NCBI GenBank assembly: GCA_018287875.1
Contig: JAGVVL010000029.1
Span: 124,001 to 188,000, forward strand
Length of the DNA: 64,000 bases
Direction of reading: 5' to 3'
From: Nigrospora sphaerica
Taxonomy: Eukaryota > Ascomycota > Sordariomycetes > Amphisphaeriales > Apiosporaceae
This document shows, piece after piece, positions 41,343 through 52,116 of the stretch. The position numbers and the translations under genes were made by a program. Below the pieces are notes generated by a model, which had not been told where the DNA came from, made no database searches, and saw only the letters and a program-made list of their open reading frames with translations. How positions within the stretch are numbered: position 1 is the stretch's first letter; every line of letters starts with the position of its first letter.

Positions 41343-43119
41343 TCAGGAATTTAGTCTTAAGAAAGCTAATGGTGTTTTACGGTTTATATCAGAAACAGCA
41401 GTTGCGCGTTTGTCCTTTAAAAGGGTTTCAATAGCTGAACGCTTATAATATTTTGCGATATCTAAAGGAAAATCAATAACATTTATTCTTTTATTTAAAT
41501 CGAGTCCTTTTCCCTCACCTTTTCTAATCACCAGTGTGACAAGCGCTGAACGATCTGAAATGATGGCATCAGCTAATATCCGATTCAATATATAGGGATA
41601 TTGTGTAGACAACTCTGAGTCAGTTGCCATTAAACAATCAATACTTGCTTCATTTTCACAGTCGAAAGCAATTTCTAATACTGTCATGTCCTTTGCTTTA
41701 TCTTGAATCCTATACGGTCGAATCGCTAAAGAACCATCCTTTTCTAAAATTTTCTTGATCATCTCTTGATTAGAACTAATAACTGCGCCAATAAGCATAT
41801 GCCAGTTCTTCTCTCTATCCTCGCCTATATCCTTAATCTTCTCTAACACAGAAGAGTCTTTTTGAAAGAGCTTTTTAGCCAACTCCAACGCACCCATTTT
41901 GATTGCTAAATCAAAGGGAGTGTAACCCTGTTTATTTTTTCCTTAAGTGAAACATTTTTTTCCAACAAAAGGTCGACTAGAGAATGCAAAGAAGGATTCC
42001 TTATACATAAGTGTAAAGCCGTATTTCCTTTGTTAGTTGTAACCGATAGATCAACCTTATCTTCAATAAGTGGTGTAGAGTCCTCTCGATCTCCTTTCAA
42101 TAAGCTTGTTAATAATAGTTGTTCTGGGAGATTTGTGCTGATTGGTCCTACTATAGCTGGCGTAGGCACTTCTCCAACAATTGAGTCTAATGCAGGGGAC
42201 GCAGGTAATTCCTCACCGCTTACTTCTAGCTTCAATGGCTCGTCAATAAGTGTCTCCGTCACTGGCGTACTAGGTGACGCAGGCAATCCCTCAAAAGCTC
42301 CCTTTACTACAGGCGATGTAGGAATTGCTTTAGCATCTGCTTTTAATCCAGGTGACGCAGGCAATTCATCACTGCTTACTTCTACCTTCAGTGGCTCATA
42401 AATATAAGGTGCCTCTGCCATTGGCATGCTTAAGTATTTGCTAATCGTATTTTGCTCATGCGCTTTGACATGAATAGTGATTTTACTTCGCCATGGATGT
42501 TTTTGGCCGACTTCCCAAATCACTTCAGGCGCGATACGGATATAATGAAAGGCATTAGGTAACTGATACGTCGCTCCCATAAAAATAGCCGGGCACCCAA
42601 TAGACTGAACATGCTTTTTAACTATTGTATTTTTGGTATATGCGATACCTATTCTCGGTAAAAGCTTACCGTATAAAGGAGAAATAGGCATTAAAAACGA
42701 AAACTGTATACTTCCCCCTTTTTGACCGACTAAATACTTACCGACCTTGCGTAAAGCAGTCCCATAACCATTGAGGTTAACCATGGCATAAGGCCCTCCT
42801 ATTTCGACACCACCTGTCCAGCGACTATTTAGTACCTCCTTGTATACATAAATATTTCCCCAATAGTTACTAAGAGGCAGGCGAATACCTCCCCTCCTTG
42901 CGCTAATAATTGGTGTCTATTCCCTTCTCCATGCACCCATAGGTTACCGACCTGCCCCAACACACCATATCGAAAAGAAGATAGCGTATCTATACTAACT
43001 TGTATGTTCTTATACAGTTTTTGAGAATCTCCAAGGGCGATATTATTAAGAGAAAATCCTACACAACTTACTAACCATAAAGCATGAACACGTCGTATAT
43101 AATTTTTAGCTAAAAGCAT
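41343..43119 (-). CDS. beta-barrel/ankyrin fusion protein, two frameshifts
   Basis: About 592 residues. Signal or membrane segment (residues ~10-30, ALWLVSCVGFSLNNIALG), then an inverse-autotransporter-like barrel homologous to 43165 and 55007 (FRYGVLGQVGNLWVHGEGN, TGGVEIGGPYAMVNLNGYGT, LPRIGIAYTKN, WEVGQKHPWRSKITIHVKAH). A Pro/Ser/Glu linker follows with repeated (D/E)ELPASP motifs, then ankyrin units (NKGNTALHLCIRNPSLHSLV, QGYTPFDLAIKMGALELA, MTVLEIAFDCENEASIDCL, FPLDIAKYYKRSAIETLL). Breaks at C4 42891-42894 and T6 41935-41940, each restored by one base. Lies upstream of polA on the same strand. Confidence 0.6.
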
Positions 43120-43164
43120 GGGTTAAGAAGCATTAAAAAATAAAAAAGTAATAGTAAATAAAGG

Positions 43165-44414
43165 TCAGGGGTGTTTATATAACTTTCCTTTTGCCCATAA
43201 ATAAGAGGATTGTGCTTTTTCACACCCCCATAAATAAGGAAGACTTAACCATATGGATAAGAGATGCAGCTGATCTATTTCAGCGCCACAGTTTCCAAGG
43301 TGTGCAACTAACTCACTATGACCGTAACGTATCGCTAGCAGGATAGGACTATTTCCCTCTTCATCAACGACATTGATATCAGCGCCTGCGTTTCTCAATA
43401 GGTCAACTAGTTCAATATTTCCAATAGCACTCGCTTCATGTAAAGACGTCCCTCCATAAACATCGCATGCATTAACCTGCGCCCCATAATGGATTAATTG
43501 GAGAGCTATTTCAGTTTCCCCAAGGGCACTTGCTTCATGTAAGGGCGTACGTTTATAACTATCTATTGCATCTACAGCAACACGCTCCGCCTCCAATAAC
43601 TGCACTAAGCCTTCTATATCGCTATCTTGTACACATTCATGTAGAAGACTACTTTCAGCATCAAAGAGCATTTTGGGTTTTTGATATACACTAAGATAAG
43701 GCAACTCATTAACCTGGCGTTCGCACCACACTTGTCTCAAATGACCAACTGTTTTATAAACATTTAGTCCTCCGGTTAGTTGATTTGTTTGAAAGGAGTA
43801 CTTACCTTGTGGTTCAATACACCACTTTGCCCAACGACCAGGCAACTGAATCTTTGCTTTTACAAAGCCTTCATATTCATGATGGTGAGCTAACCCAACC
43901 ACTGGTAATACGTAAGCACATAGCCATGTAAATTCCCATGCATACACTGCGCACTGAATAGTGGGCCAAGGATCAAAATACAGAGTGGCTTTCAAAGGCT
44001 TTGTACCTACTTCTATTCCTATCCCTGGTATACACGACTCTTTCAGTCTTTTTTTGACATATCAAAATAAAGACCCAACCAGTAACGAGCCGTAGGCTCT
44101 ATTGAGTGACGATACCCTGCTGCTAATTGCGTATCTCTATTTGCATTACCTTCTATATAAAACCAAATAGGGCCCATTCCTTTCCAACATCCATAGCGAG
44201 CTCCCTCGCCAATATTTCGGACGCTCAGTTGACTACGATCACATAATTTTGAAAAGATGCTTTGGACTTTTTGCTCTTTTTCTGGGTTACTTTGGCTCCA
44301 TACGATCCCATTTCCCATACCAAAAAGCACGAAAAAGAAGATGACCCACCAGAACAAACTTCTCAACAAAAAACAACCCTTATTAATGCAGTAAAACAGA
44401 AAAGCAAACGGCAA
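43165..44414 (-). CDS. beta-barrel/ankyrin fusion protein, one frameshift
   Basis: About 416 residues. TTG or a nearby start; N-terminal hydrophobic export segment (LFWWVIFFFVLFGMGNG). Barrel: LSVRNIGEGARYGCWKGMGP, WFYIEGNANRDTQLAAGYRH, IGIEVGTKPLKATLYF, aligned with 55007 (FSVRDIKQGAHYGIFKGVGP). The break at T7 44049-44055 (A7 on the coding strand) is restored by one base. Then YLSVYQKPKMLFDAESSLLH leads into four or five ankyrin repeats (KRTPLHEASALGETEIALQL, GGTSLHEASAIGNIELVDLL, GNSPILLAIRYGHSELVAHL). The short C-terminus is hydrophobic. Second of three such fusions in the island. Confidence 0.6.
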
Positions 44415-44607
44415 TAGTCTACTACTACAAATTACAAAGCACTATTAGGGGTTTTTACCAACCATCATATAAATACCGCTTATTTTCCTTAGATACATAA
44501 CTTAATTGTCCCTAGCATTAGTGACATTTTGCATGAATCAGAAAAAACTATTGGTATTTATATGGTATGGCTTTGCATCAAAAAGAATTAAGGAATACGC
44601 TTTTTGA

Positions 44608-45624
44608 TTATGGTCTAAAAGCAGAGCGAGTGGCTTTTATTTGCGCAACTACGCCTTGAGAGAAAACACCAGACGGCAACTGTTTTTGCACTTGCAAATG
44701 ACAGGCTTGTTGAAACCCAGTCGGTAGAAAAGATTTATATAATTCTTCGAATATAATATCTCGTAGCTCTTGAGGTAAATCAATGAACCTAGGAGTTAAG
44801 TTTTCTAATATTTCATCTTTTGGAGTCATTTCCTTTGACGCCTCTATCCAAGATAAAATCTCAGTTACTGGTTTTTCATAAGAGATGCTTGCTAATTTTG
44901 AGAAAACCCAGAACCGTCTCTTCATTACTTGTATGTTTTTAATATCTTCAGGTAATGTCTTATTGATTGTATCTACACTCATCAGAAAGAAACGGTATGG
45001 CCATGCTTTGAGTACAGCTTGAATCGACTCTTCATTTTTAGTCTTCAAAATACTTCCAATTTCCTCGTAGTACTTTTTCTTATAAGATTTAAGTGATAAA
45101 TATAGCCTTGTATTTCCTTCAAGAGGCAAAGTAGCGCCTGCCCGAATCAAAATTTCTAAAGCTTCTTTATATAAGGAATTCTCCTCTTCCTTCCAACGCT
45201 CCAAGATAGTTTCTTCACCAGAAATCGTATAATCGACATTAGCCCCATATTGAATCAATAACAGCATCAACGGATAATATCTATATCGAGTCGCGTACTC
45301 TAGAGCACTTCCCTCAGCATCACTAGAATTTGGATCTATTCCACGCTCTAGTAAAATTTTTACTATATCCGAGCTATACTTATTCGAATAAGCTAGCACG
45401 GCTACACATAAGAGCGCTTGCCCTGTATTACGGGCGTTTATATTGACTTTCTGATCCAGCAAAAACGTTATAATCTGAAGCTTACTATTCCGAACCGCTC
45501 GAAATAAGGCTTTGATTCCTATTTCAGTTGGTACATCGCTACTATTCCATAATGCTTGAAAACCCTCTACATCATTAGCATCCACCTTGGGATATAAATC
45601 GTAAATATTGATTGATTTGGTCAT
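44608..45624 (-). CDS. ankyrin protein with C-terminal helical module and F-box/PRANC-like motif
   Basis: 338 residues, intact, no signal peptide. About five ankyrin repeats over residues 15-165 (GIKALFRAVRNSKLQIITFL, GSALEYATRYRYYPLMLLLI, QYGANVDYTI). Then AGATLPLEGNTRLYLSLKSY followed by KKKYYEEIGSILKTKNEESI, the shared helical module of this island. Near residue 285 lies LPQELRDIIFEELYKSFLP, resembling the first half of an F-box or the PRANC motif of ankyrin host-interaction proteins. It ends in SAFRP. Close paralog of 46269 and of the middle of 55007. Likely a soluble host-directed effector; export route not visible. Confidence 0.65.
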   Translation of the reverse strand: MTKSINIYDLYPKVDANDVEGFQALWNSSDVPTEIGIKALFRAVRNSKLQIITFLLDQKVNINARNTGQALLCVAVLAYSNKYSSDIVKILLERGIDPNSSDAEGSALEYATRYRYYPLMLLLIQYGANVDYTISGEETILERWKEEENSLYKEALEILIRAGATLPLEGNTRLYLSLKSYKKKYYEEIGSILKTKNEESIQAVLKAWPYRFFLMSVDTINKTLPEDIKNIQVMKRRFWVFSKLASISYEKPVTEILSWIEASKEMTPKDEILENLTPRFIDLPQELRDIIFEELYKSFLPTGFQQACHLQVQKQLPSGVFSQGVVAQIKATRSAFRP

Positions 45625-46268
45625 CTTTCTCTCCGTCTTAAAATAGTTTTTTTATTTTCAATCTACTTAAAAGTTATAACAGTATACTTGATCATCTTAT
45701 TACCCGATTAAGCAATTAATTTCAATCGTGCATAAACATTTAACCTAAATAATTAACCTGAGAATATATAAATTATCTTGCATTGGATACTGTATTTTTC
45801 CACTTTCTGCTAACAAAAGATGCGCTATATAGATTTCGGAAAAGAATGCCAAGTTATTTATGTGTCGAACAGGCTATGAATACGTTGCGAATCGATAGAC
45901 TTTTATATACATTCTATGAATAGCAAGCAACAGGGGGACAAGTAACCAAACAATAAAAACTGCTCGACTGCATTTACATTAAGTAAATCATCTTATTACC
46001 TCTAGATAGATTTTCTGCTTATTCAAAACATCCATATTTATGCCTTGGTTATTATCGTCTAAAAGCAGAGCGAGTGGCTTTTATTGCCTAGAGAATGGGT
46101 TAAGGTAAATTATGAGGCGGTAACAAATATCTTTCCCTTGCATACGATATATTCTCAGGACTAACCAAGCAGTACTCACAAGAATGCATGAAGATTACTT
46201 CTGTTGCAAAAACGCCCTATTTACAGATAACCGACAGCGATCTTCTCTATCCCAAGCAATAAAAAATA
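45625..46268 (-). pseudogene. intergenic region with a 3' remnant of an ankyrin gene
   Basis: About 640 bases with no ORF. At about 46050-46088 some 38 bases nearly duplicate the 3' end of the gene at 44608 (44610-44642, encoding IKATRSAF and the stop), so a deleted paralog once ended here. The rest shows only scattered AT-rich sequence. Confidence 0.5.
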
Positions 46269-47504
46269 TTAAGGTCTAAATGGCATAGAAGATTTAATAT
46301 CATTCACTTGTTGATAAATTTTCTGAAAAGGAAAAGAACTATAAGGAGATAAAGTGGCATGTAAATGTTTTGTCACTTGAAAATTAGTAGATGGCTTAAG
46401 CGCAGTGGGTAGTAATAATTCATATAGGTGCTGCATGATGTTATCCCTAATCTCTTGAGGTAGTTTCGTCATGTTCTCGGCTAAGCGGTTTAACTCTTTT
46501 AACTCAAGTATTGACTGATGTTGAGTCAGGTTTAACTGAAATCGATTCACTACATCACTTAAGGTGTGTCTCTTAGTTACTGACAGGTTTGAGATAGTTT
46601 CTAAATAAGTTAAAAACCCTTTAGCTGGGTTTTCATACGAAAATTGGTTCAACCTTCGCAATACGAATAGTCGTTTTGCCATCATCTCTACTGATTCTGT
46701 ACTGTCTGAAAATTTCTGATCGATATACCAAATGCGCTTGTACCAAAAAAATCGAGCGGATAGTTCGAACCATCTGGTTAAAAATAGTTGAATATCTTGC
46801 GCTTGCTTTTCTTTTATTATATTTCCTATTTCCGAATAAAAGTTTTTTATAAAATCTTTTAAAAAAATACAAAATTCTCTATTTTCTTGGGTCTCCACAA
46901 TAGCATGAGGACTAAAAATAGCGCCTCCTAAAATTAAAATTTTTGCTTCTTTTTTATAAAGCATAGGATTTTCCGCTTGAATCATTAAATGCAGAAGACT
47001 TAATGTGCCACGTTGAGGATAATTGATATTAGCCCCGTATTGAATTAATAGTTGTAGGATCGAATCTTGAAAATAACGATGCGCGATTAGTATTGCAGTT
47101 TCACGAGCGCTATTAATAATATCGACTTCAACCCCGCTATCTAAAAGCAACTTTACTATTGACCATCTACCTAAACGAACTGCTTCATGCAACGGTATTT
47201 TTACATAACGTACACGTACATCGTCAGGATCTTGATAGGTATAAATCTTATTCATGTTGAATTTTTGCTTAAGCAATTCTTTTATAATTGCTATTTGATT
47301 CCTTTCAATTGCTTTAAATAAGATTTGTATCACCTTACTCGTTGGGTGATGATCATGAGGAGTTAATAAAAATTTCATCTTTTTCATGATCTCATAGAGG
47401 ATTATATTTCTGATAAAAAGGCCTCCAGATACTATCAATGAAAACGCTGTAAGATACTTTAAACAAATCTTACCTATTTTTATAACAATCCAAAGAGTAT
47501 GCAT
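46269..47504 (-). CDS. membrane-anchored ankyrin protein with helical module and F-box/PRANC-like motif
   Basis: 411 residues, intact. One N-terminal hydrophobic segment (IVIKIGKICLKYLTAFSLIV) that may anchor it or serve as a signal. Ankyrin repeats follow (VRYVKIPLHEAVRLGRWSIV, ETAILIAHRYFQDSILQLLI, QYGANINYPQRGTLSLLHLM). The helical module is CIFLKDFIKNFYSEIGNII, and the C-terminal motif is LPQEIRDNIMQHLYELLLP, ending SSMPFRP. Same order as in 44608, about 30% alike by eye in the C-terminal half. Confidence 0.62.
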   Translation of the reverse strand: MHTLWIVIKIGKICLKYLTAFSLIVSGGLFIRNIILYEIMKKMKFLLTPHDHHPTSKVIQILFKAIERNQIAIIKELLKQKFNMNKIYTYQDPDDVRVRYVKIPLHEAVRLGRWSIVKLLLDSGVEVDIINSARETAILIAHRYFQDSILQLLIQYGANINYPQRGTLSLLHLMIQAENPMLYKKEAKILILGGAIFSPHAIVETQENREFCIFLKDFIKNFYSEIGNIIKEKQAQDIQLFLTRWFELSARFFWYKRIWYIDQKFSDSTESVEMMAKRLFVLRRLNQFSYENPAKGFLTYLETISNLSVTKRHTLSDVVNRFQLNLTQHQSILELKELNRLAENMTKLPQEIRDNIMQHLYELLLPTALKPSTNFQVTKHLHATLSPYSSFPFQKIYQQVNDIKSSMPFRP

Positions 47505-48019
47505 AAATGAAAAATCCTTTTTATTTTAAGTAATCCAAATAACCCCGTCATGATTTCGCGAACTAAGCAAACAGAAAAAAGCAGCCTGCATTTAAAAAAA
47601 TTAGAAAAACTTATTTCTTTTTTTAGTAGGTCATTTATATGCTCTCTATGCTTTTAAAAAGCAATATTCTATTTTACAAAGTCTCGCTTATCTAGCCTAA
47701 CGCATTAGCTAAGACAGACTTTAAAAGCCTGCCTATGTTTTTATAGTTTAGTTTTTTATCAGAAAATCTTTTGAATTAGCAAACACTATACGTTCATTAC
47801 TCAATTTTTTAAGAACAGGGTATAGCGTGCTTATGGTTGTAGGATATGGTTTTTTAAAAACAATTATGACTGCAACTAATATGACTACTTGCTGCATTTA
47901 AATCTTTCTGACCTAACCTTATTGAGAAATTCTGAATTAGAGGAACCAATTAGTGAAATCGCACTATATTATAGGTATGAACCATCCCCCTCGCTAAAGG
48001 GGGTAGGCTTCTTTACTAT
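47505..48019. other. intergenic region containing a copy of the ankyrin-cluster spacer
   Basis: About 515 bases. From roughly 47800 on it matches the spacers at 49180-49321, 50450-50649 and 51920-52116 (shared GGTTGTAG..., CAACTAATATGACTACTTG and the hairpin CCCCCT...AGGGGG at 47983-48001). The first 300 bases show nothing recognisable. Confidence 0.55.
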
Positions 48020-48890
48020 TTATATTCTAAAATAACTGTTCTTATCTTCATTCTTCTTATCTTCATTATCTCCATCTTCCTCATCAGAATCAGGAAACTG
48101 TGTAAATGATGAATCCTTAGGCGGTTTCTTAGTCCAAGACGAAACTTTATCTAATAGTTCTTTAAAGAAAGAGCTCACTAATTCCGTATTCGTTTTCTCT
48201 GAAATGAATAATGCTTTCAGCTGTGCTCGAATTGCTTCTTCATTTTGTAGGTCATATTTTTCTCTATCTCCTTATAAACTTTATCCTTGTACCTTTCTAA
48301 GTCATCGAACCTTGTACGCGCTCCTTCAGGAAATGTAGCCCCCGCCAGAATGAGCATTCTTGCACTTTTTGTGAAGTGGTGGGAACCTCGTGGAAGCAAT
48401 CCATTCAAATCACCAAAACCTGCAATTCTAGCCGCCCTCTTGTTTTGCTCTGAAATCAACACCTCCAAAGTAGTCAGACCATTATCCCTATGATCTACAT
48501 CTGCCCCATATTGAATTAAGAGCCGCATGACCTCATAGTTATTAGATAGGGCGGCACTTCTTAATGGGGTTCCCTCCCTTTAATAAATTCATCGACATTA
48601 GCACCATTATCCAATAATAACTGCATTAATTCTGGATTATCAAAATGTAAGGCGGCATTATGTACCAATACGTTGCCGCATTGGGTAGCGAACTTTATGC
48701 TTGCTCCATGCTTAAATAATATCTTTACCAATTGTACCTTATGGTTTCTAACTGCTGTAGCTAGGGGCGTTGTCTGAAACTGGCCTGGGTGAGTATTAGC
48801 TATACCTGGGTTCTCTGATAAGAGCTTCTCTAAAGATTTTGCATCATCCTTATCAATTGCTTCCCGCACCTGATCCATCTGATTTGTCAT
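48020..48890 (-). CDS. tandem ankyrin protein, copy A, two frameshifts
   Basis: About 290 residues. ATG 48890 follows AAGGAGG (48898-48904). MTNQMDQVREAI start shared with copies B and C; four ankyrin units (TPLATAVRNHKVQLVKILFK, GNVLVHNAALHFDNPELMQL, LLDNGANVDEF, MRLLIQYGADVDHRDNGLTT); then LILAGATFPEG and YKDKVYKEIEKK, the shared helical module. Breaks at C3 48576-48578 and T5 48257-48261, each fixed by one base. The restored C-terminus is acidic (SDEEDGDNEDKKNEDK), ending at 48020. No signal peptide or F-box-like motif. Confidence 0.6.
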
Positions 48891-49321
48891 ATACTGTCCT
48901 CCTTCCTGTAGTGCAGCAAAACGTTCATGTTTTTAACAAACTTAAAAGGCAAAAGCTACCTTTACTATCTATAAATATCATGTTTCTTCTTTACCCTCAA
49001 TGACATATTAGATAAAGGAAGCACTTGATTAGACCCTTAAAAAGAATAGATAAATTAGTGAGGGCGGTAGATTAATAAACGCTATTTACTGGATTCTACA
49101 AGTCGTGTATTTAAATCAAGCAGTCAAAAACCTAATTGCGTTTACTTTTACCCCTTGTTTGAGAACAGTGTAAATGGCGTACTTATGGTTGTAGTGTTTT
49201 AAAAAATAGTTATGACGGCAACTAATATGACGACTTGCTGCATTTAAACTTTTCTGACCAACCTTATTGAGAGATTCTGAATGAGCCATCCCCTCGCTAA
49301 AGGGGATAGGTTTCTTGTACT
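48891..49321. repeat. ankyrin-cluster spacer, copy 2
   Basis: Matches the spacers upstream of the other cluster genes (50167-50649, 51633-52116, part of 53934-54070): shared ATATCATGTTTCTTCTTTAC, CAATGACATATTAGATAAA, CAAAAACCTAATTGCGTTTA, CAACTAATATGA and hairpin CCCCTCGCTAAAGGGG at the far end. More diverged than copies 3 and 4, including small deletions. Confidence 0.7.
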
Positions 49322-50166
49322 ATTTATATTTTAAAATCACTCTGCTTTGATTTTCATCACGAGAAAACTCGGTAAATGATGAATCATCAGGCCTTTTATT
49401 GGCCTAAAATGAAAACTTATTTAGTCCTCTTTGAAAGAAAGACTTCACTGATTCCGCATTCGTTTTCTTTAAAGATGATAATTCTTTCAGTTTATTCTGA
49501 ATAGCTTTTTCACCTTTTAGATTATACTGTTTCCCTGTTTTCTCATAGAGTTCATCCTTGTATGCTTTTAAGGAGTTATAGAAGTTTGTCTCCTCCCCTG
49601 CAGGAAATGTAGCTCCGGCTTTAATGAGAATTTTTGCACTTTTTTCGAAGCAGGGGGAGCGTTTGGTGTCAATGTGTGAAAATCATGGGATCCTAAGAAA
49701 TTACCCTTCAATATACTGTTTTGAGCTTGGATCAAGCACTCCAAAGTGGTTAGATTATCGTACTGAATACGATCTACATTCGCCCCATATTGAATTAACA
49801 TCCGTAGGACCTTATGGTGAGGCCCTAGAGCGGCAGGTCTTAGTGGGGTTCCCTCCCTTTAATAAATTCATCAACATTAGCACCATTATCCAATAATAAT
49901 TGCATTAATTGCGGATCATCATAATCTGAGGCAGCAATATGTACCAAGCCTAGGTGGTGCTTTTTAGGACTATTTATATCTGCTCCATACTTAAATAAGA
50001 TCCGTACTAAGTTTACGCTATGTTGTCCGATTGCTGCAGCTAGAGGCCTTATCCCATCACTTGGGTCAGCATTAGCTATCTTTGGATTTTCTAATAATAG
50101 CTGCTCTAAAGATTTTGCATCATTATTATTAATTGCTTCCCGCACCTGATCCATCAAATTTGTCAT
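49322..50166 (-). CDS. tandem ankyrin protein, copy B, frameshifted and with an in-frame stop
   Basis: MTNLMDQVREAI start at 50166. Ankyrin units IRPLAAAIGQHSVNLVRILF, LVHIAASDYDDPQLMQLLLD, LRMLIQYGANVDRIQYDNLT; then IKAGATFPAGEETNFYNSLK, the helical module and KGEKAIQNKLKELSSLKK. A break at 49851-49857 in the same AAAGGGAGGG context as copy A; a second at T6 49640-49645; and a TAG at about 49405 where copy A has TGG. Beyond the TAG the frame continues to 49322 (ANKRPDDSSFTEF, like copy A KDSSFTQF). Best viewed as a recent copy possibly losing its C-terminus. Confidence 0.55.
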
Positions 50167-50649
50167 ATATTAGCCTCCTTTCTCTGGTGAAGCAAAATGC
50201 TCATGTCCTTAACACACTCAAAAGGTAAATATTACCTCTATCTGTTTACAGATATCATGTTTCTTCTTTACCCTCAATGACATATTAGATAAAGGAAATC
50301 CTTAATTAGACCATAAAAAAGAATAGATAAGTCGGTGAGATTGGTAGATTAAAACAGGCTATTTAGTGGATGCTACAAGTCTTGTACTTAAATCAAGCAG
50401 TCAAAAACCTAATTGCGTTTACTTTTACCCCTTTTTTGAGAACAGTGTAAATAGCGTAATTATGGTTGTAGAGTGTGGTGTTTTGGAAAGTCAGTTATGA
50501 CAGCAACTAATATGATTACTTGATGCAAGCGGCCCTTTTTTGTTTCATCTTATCAAGAGCTTCTGAATTAGAAAGACCAAGTAGTGAAATAACCCTATAC
50601 GAGGGGTATGAACCAGCCCCCTCGCTACAGGGGTAAGCTCTTTTATTAT
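50167..50649. repeat. ankyrin-cluster spacer, copy 3
   Basis: Nearly identical (a handful of differences by eye) to 51633-52116 over its whole ~480 bases, including the leading ribosome-binding region, CAATGACATATTAGATAAAG, TTGCAAGC-like CTTGATGCAAGCGGCCC, and the hairpin near the previous gene's stop. Confidence 0.85.
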
Positions 50650-51632
50650 TTATTTTCTAAAAGACATCTTATCGCTAACCTTTTCATCAGTCCTCTGGAA
50701 TATGCGTAATGTTTTTTGAGCCAACATGCCCAGACCCCCTTCGTTTGCTCTAAAGACGATAATTCTTTCAGTTTATTCTGAATAGCTTTTTCACCTTTTA
50801 GACCATGCTGTTTCCCTGTTTTCTCATAGAGTTCATTCTTGTAATTTTCTAAGAAAATATAGAATTCTGTATTATCCATTTCAGGAAGTGTAGCTCCGGC
50901 TTTAATGAGCATTTGTGAAGTTTCTGTGATCGATTTACGCAGAACAGCCGCACTTTTAATGTTAGATAGGGGTCCGTACCTTCTAATCGACCACGCCAAG
51001 GTAGTTAGCTCATCGGGTTGAATTTTATCTACCTCAGCTCCATAGCGAATTAATGTAGCTACGACCTTGGGATTCTTATTATGCATAGCGGCAGTTCTTA
51101 TCGGGGTCCTGCCATCACTATACCTGTTAGTACCGCCACCTTCCTCGTAACGATTATTTATAGCGTCAATTTCTATCGGGTCCCTGATGATATCCTTACG
51201 CTCATGCCTATGGGAAATTTTTATCCAGGGCTTGGTCTCATCTATGACGGGAGGGGCTCCCCGGGCCCTGCTTTTATACACGGGGGCAGTTTGTCCCGGG
51301 GCCCTGTAAGGTGTAGGAATACACTCGACACGCTCGTTAGGATCGCCACCATTCTTCAATAGTAATTCCATTACGTCTGGGCCGCCTAGCTGTGCAGCCA
51401 TATTTATCAGGCCGTGTTTAGCTGGTTTAGCCTTCTCTAGAGTCACCCCATGCTTAAATAATATTTTTAATATCTCTACCGAGCCTGTGGCGATTCCTGC
51501 AGATAATAGCGTTTCAAATACCTTTGGGTCAGCCTCATTAATATTTATGCTTGTATTTCTTAATAGCTGATGTAAAACTTTCTTATCCTTTTCTAAAATT
51601 GCTTGACGCACCTGATCCATATGACTTGTCAT
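50650..51632 (-). CDS. tandem ankyrin protein, copy C, one 3' frameshift
   Basis: About 327 residues. MTSHMDQVRQAILEKDKKVL start; LLSAGIATGSVEILKILFKH, LINMAAQLGGPDVMELLLKN, GRTPIRTAAMHNKNPKVVAT, LIRYGAEVDKIQPDELTTLA; then MLIKAGATLPEMDNTEFYIF followed by LENYKNELYEKTGKQHGLKG. A ~40-residue insert (about 51110-51330) is absent from copies A, B and D and contains short GC-rich stretches. The 3' end breaks at T6 50712-50717 exactly as in copy D; one base restores a tail ending MSFRK at 50650. Confidence 0.6.
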
Positions 51633-52116
51633 ATATTAGCCTCCTTTCTCTGGTGAAGCAAAATGCTCATGTCCTTAACACACTCAAAAGGTAAATATTA
51701 CCTCTATCTATTTACAGATATCATGTTTCTTCTTTACCCTCAATGACATATTAGATAAAGGAAATCCTTAATTAGACCATGAAAAAGAATAGATAAGTCG
51801 GTGAGATTGGTAGATTAAAACAGGCTATTTAGTGGATTTTACAAGTCTTGTACTTAAATCAAGCAGTCAAAAACCTAATTGCGTTTACTTTTACCCCTTT
51901 TTTGAGAACAGTGTAAATAGCGTAATTATGGTTGTAGAGTGTGGTGTTTTGGGAAACTCAGTTATGACAGCAACTAATATGACTACTTGATGCAAGCGGC
52001 CCTTTTTTGTTTCATCTTATCAAGAGCTTCTGAATTAGAAAGACCAAGTAGTGAAATAACCCTATACTAGGGGTATGAACCAGCCCCCTCGCTAAAGGGG
52101 TAAGCTCTTTTATTAT
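51633..52116. repeat. ankyrin-cluster spacer, copy 4
   Basis: Partner of 50167-50649 at roughly 97% identity by eye across ~480 bases. Since the coding regions beside it differ much more, the spacers have either been homogenised or are under constraint. Confidence 0.85.

Noticed and set aside
42030..42401. Plus-strand 123-residue ORF
   Set aside because: It is antisense to the Pro/Ser-rich linker of the barrel/ankyrin gene and mirrors its repeats; no ribosome site or family.
48570..48582. Programmed ribosomal frameshift in the ankyrin genes
   Set aside because: No in-frame slippery heptamer of the X XXY YYZ type and no adjacent pseudoknot; the lesion type matches the other breaks in this window.
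51110..51330. Foreign insertion in ankyrin copy C
   Set aside because: The extra ~40 codons are in frame and somewhat GC-richer, but carry no mobile-element features; local expansion is enough.
50167..52116. Spacer duplications as insertion sequences
   Set aside because: No transposase, no terminal inverted repeats and no target-site duplications; they always lie between ankyrin genes.
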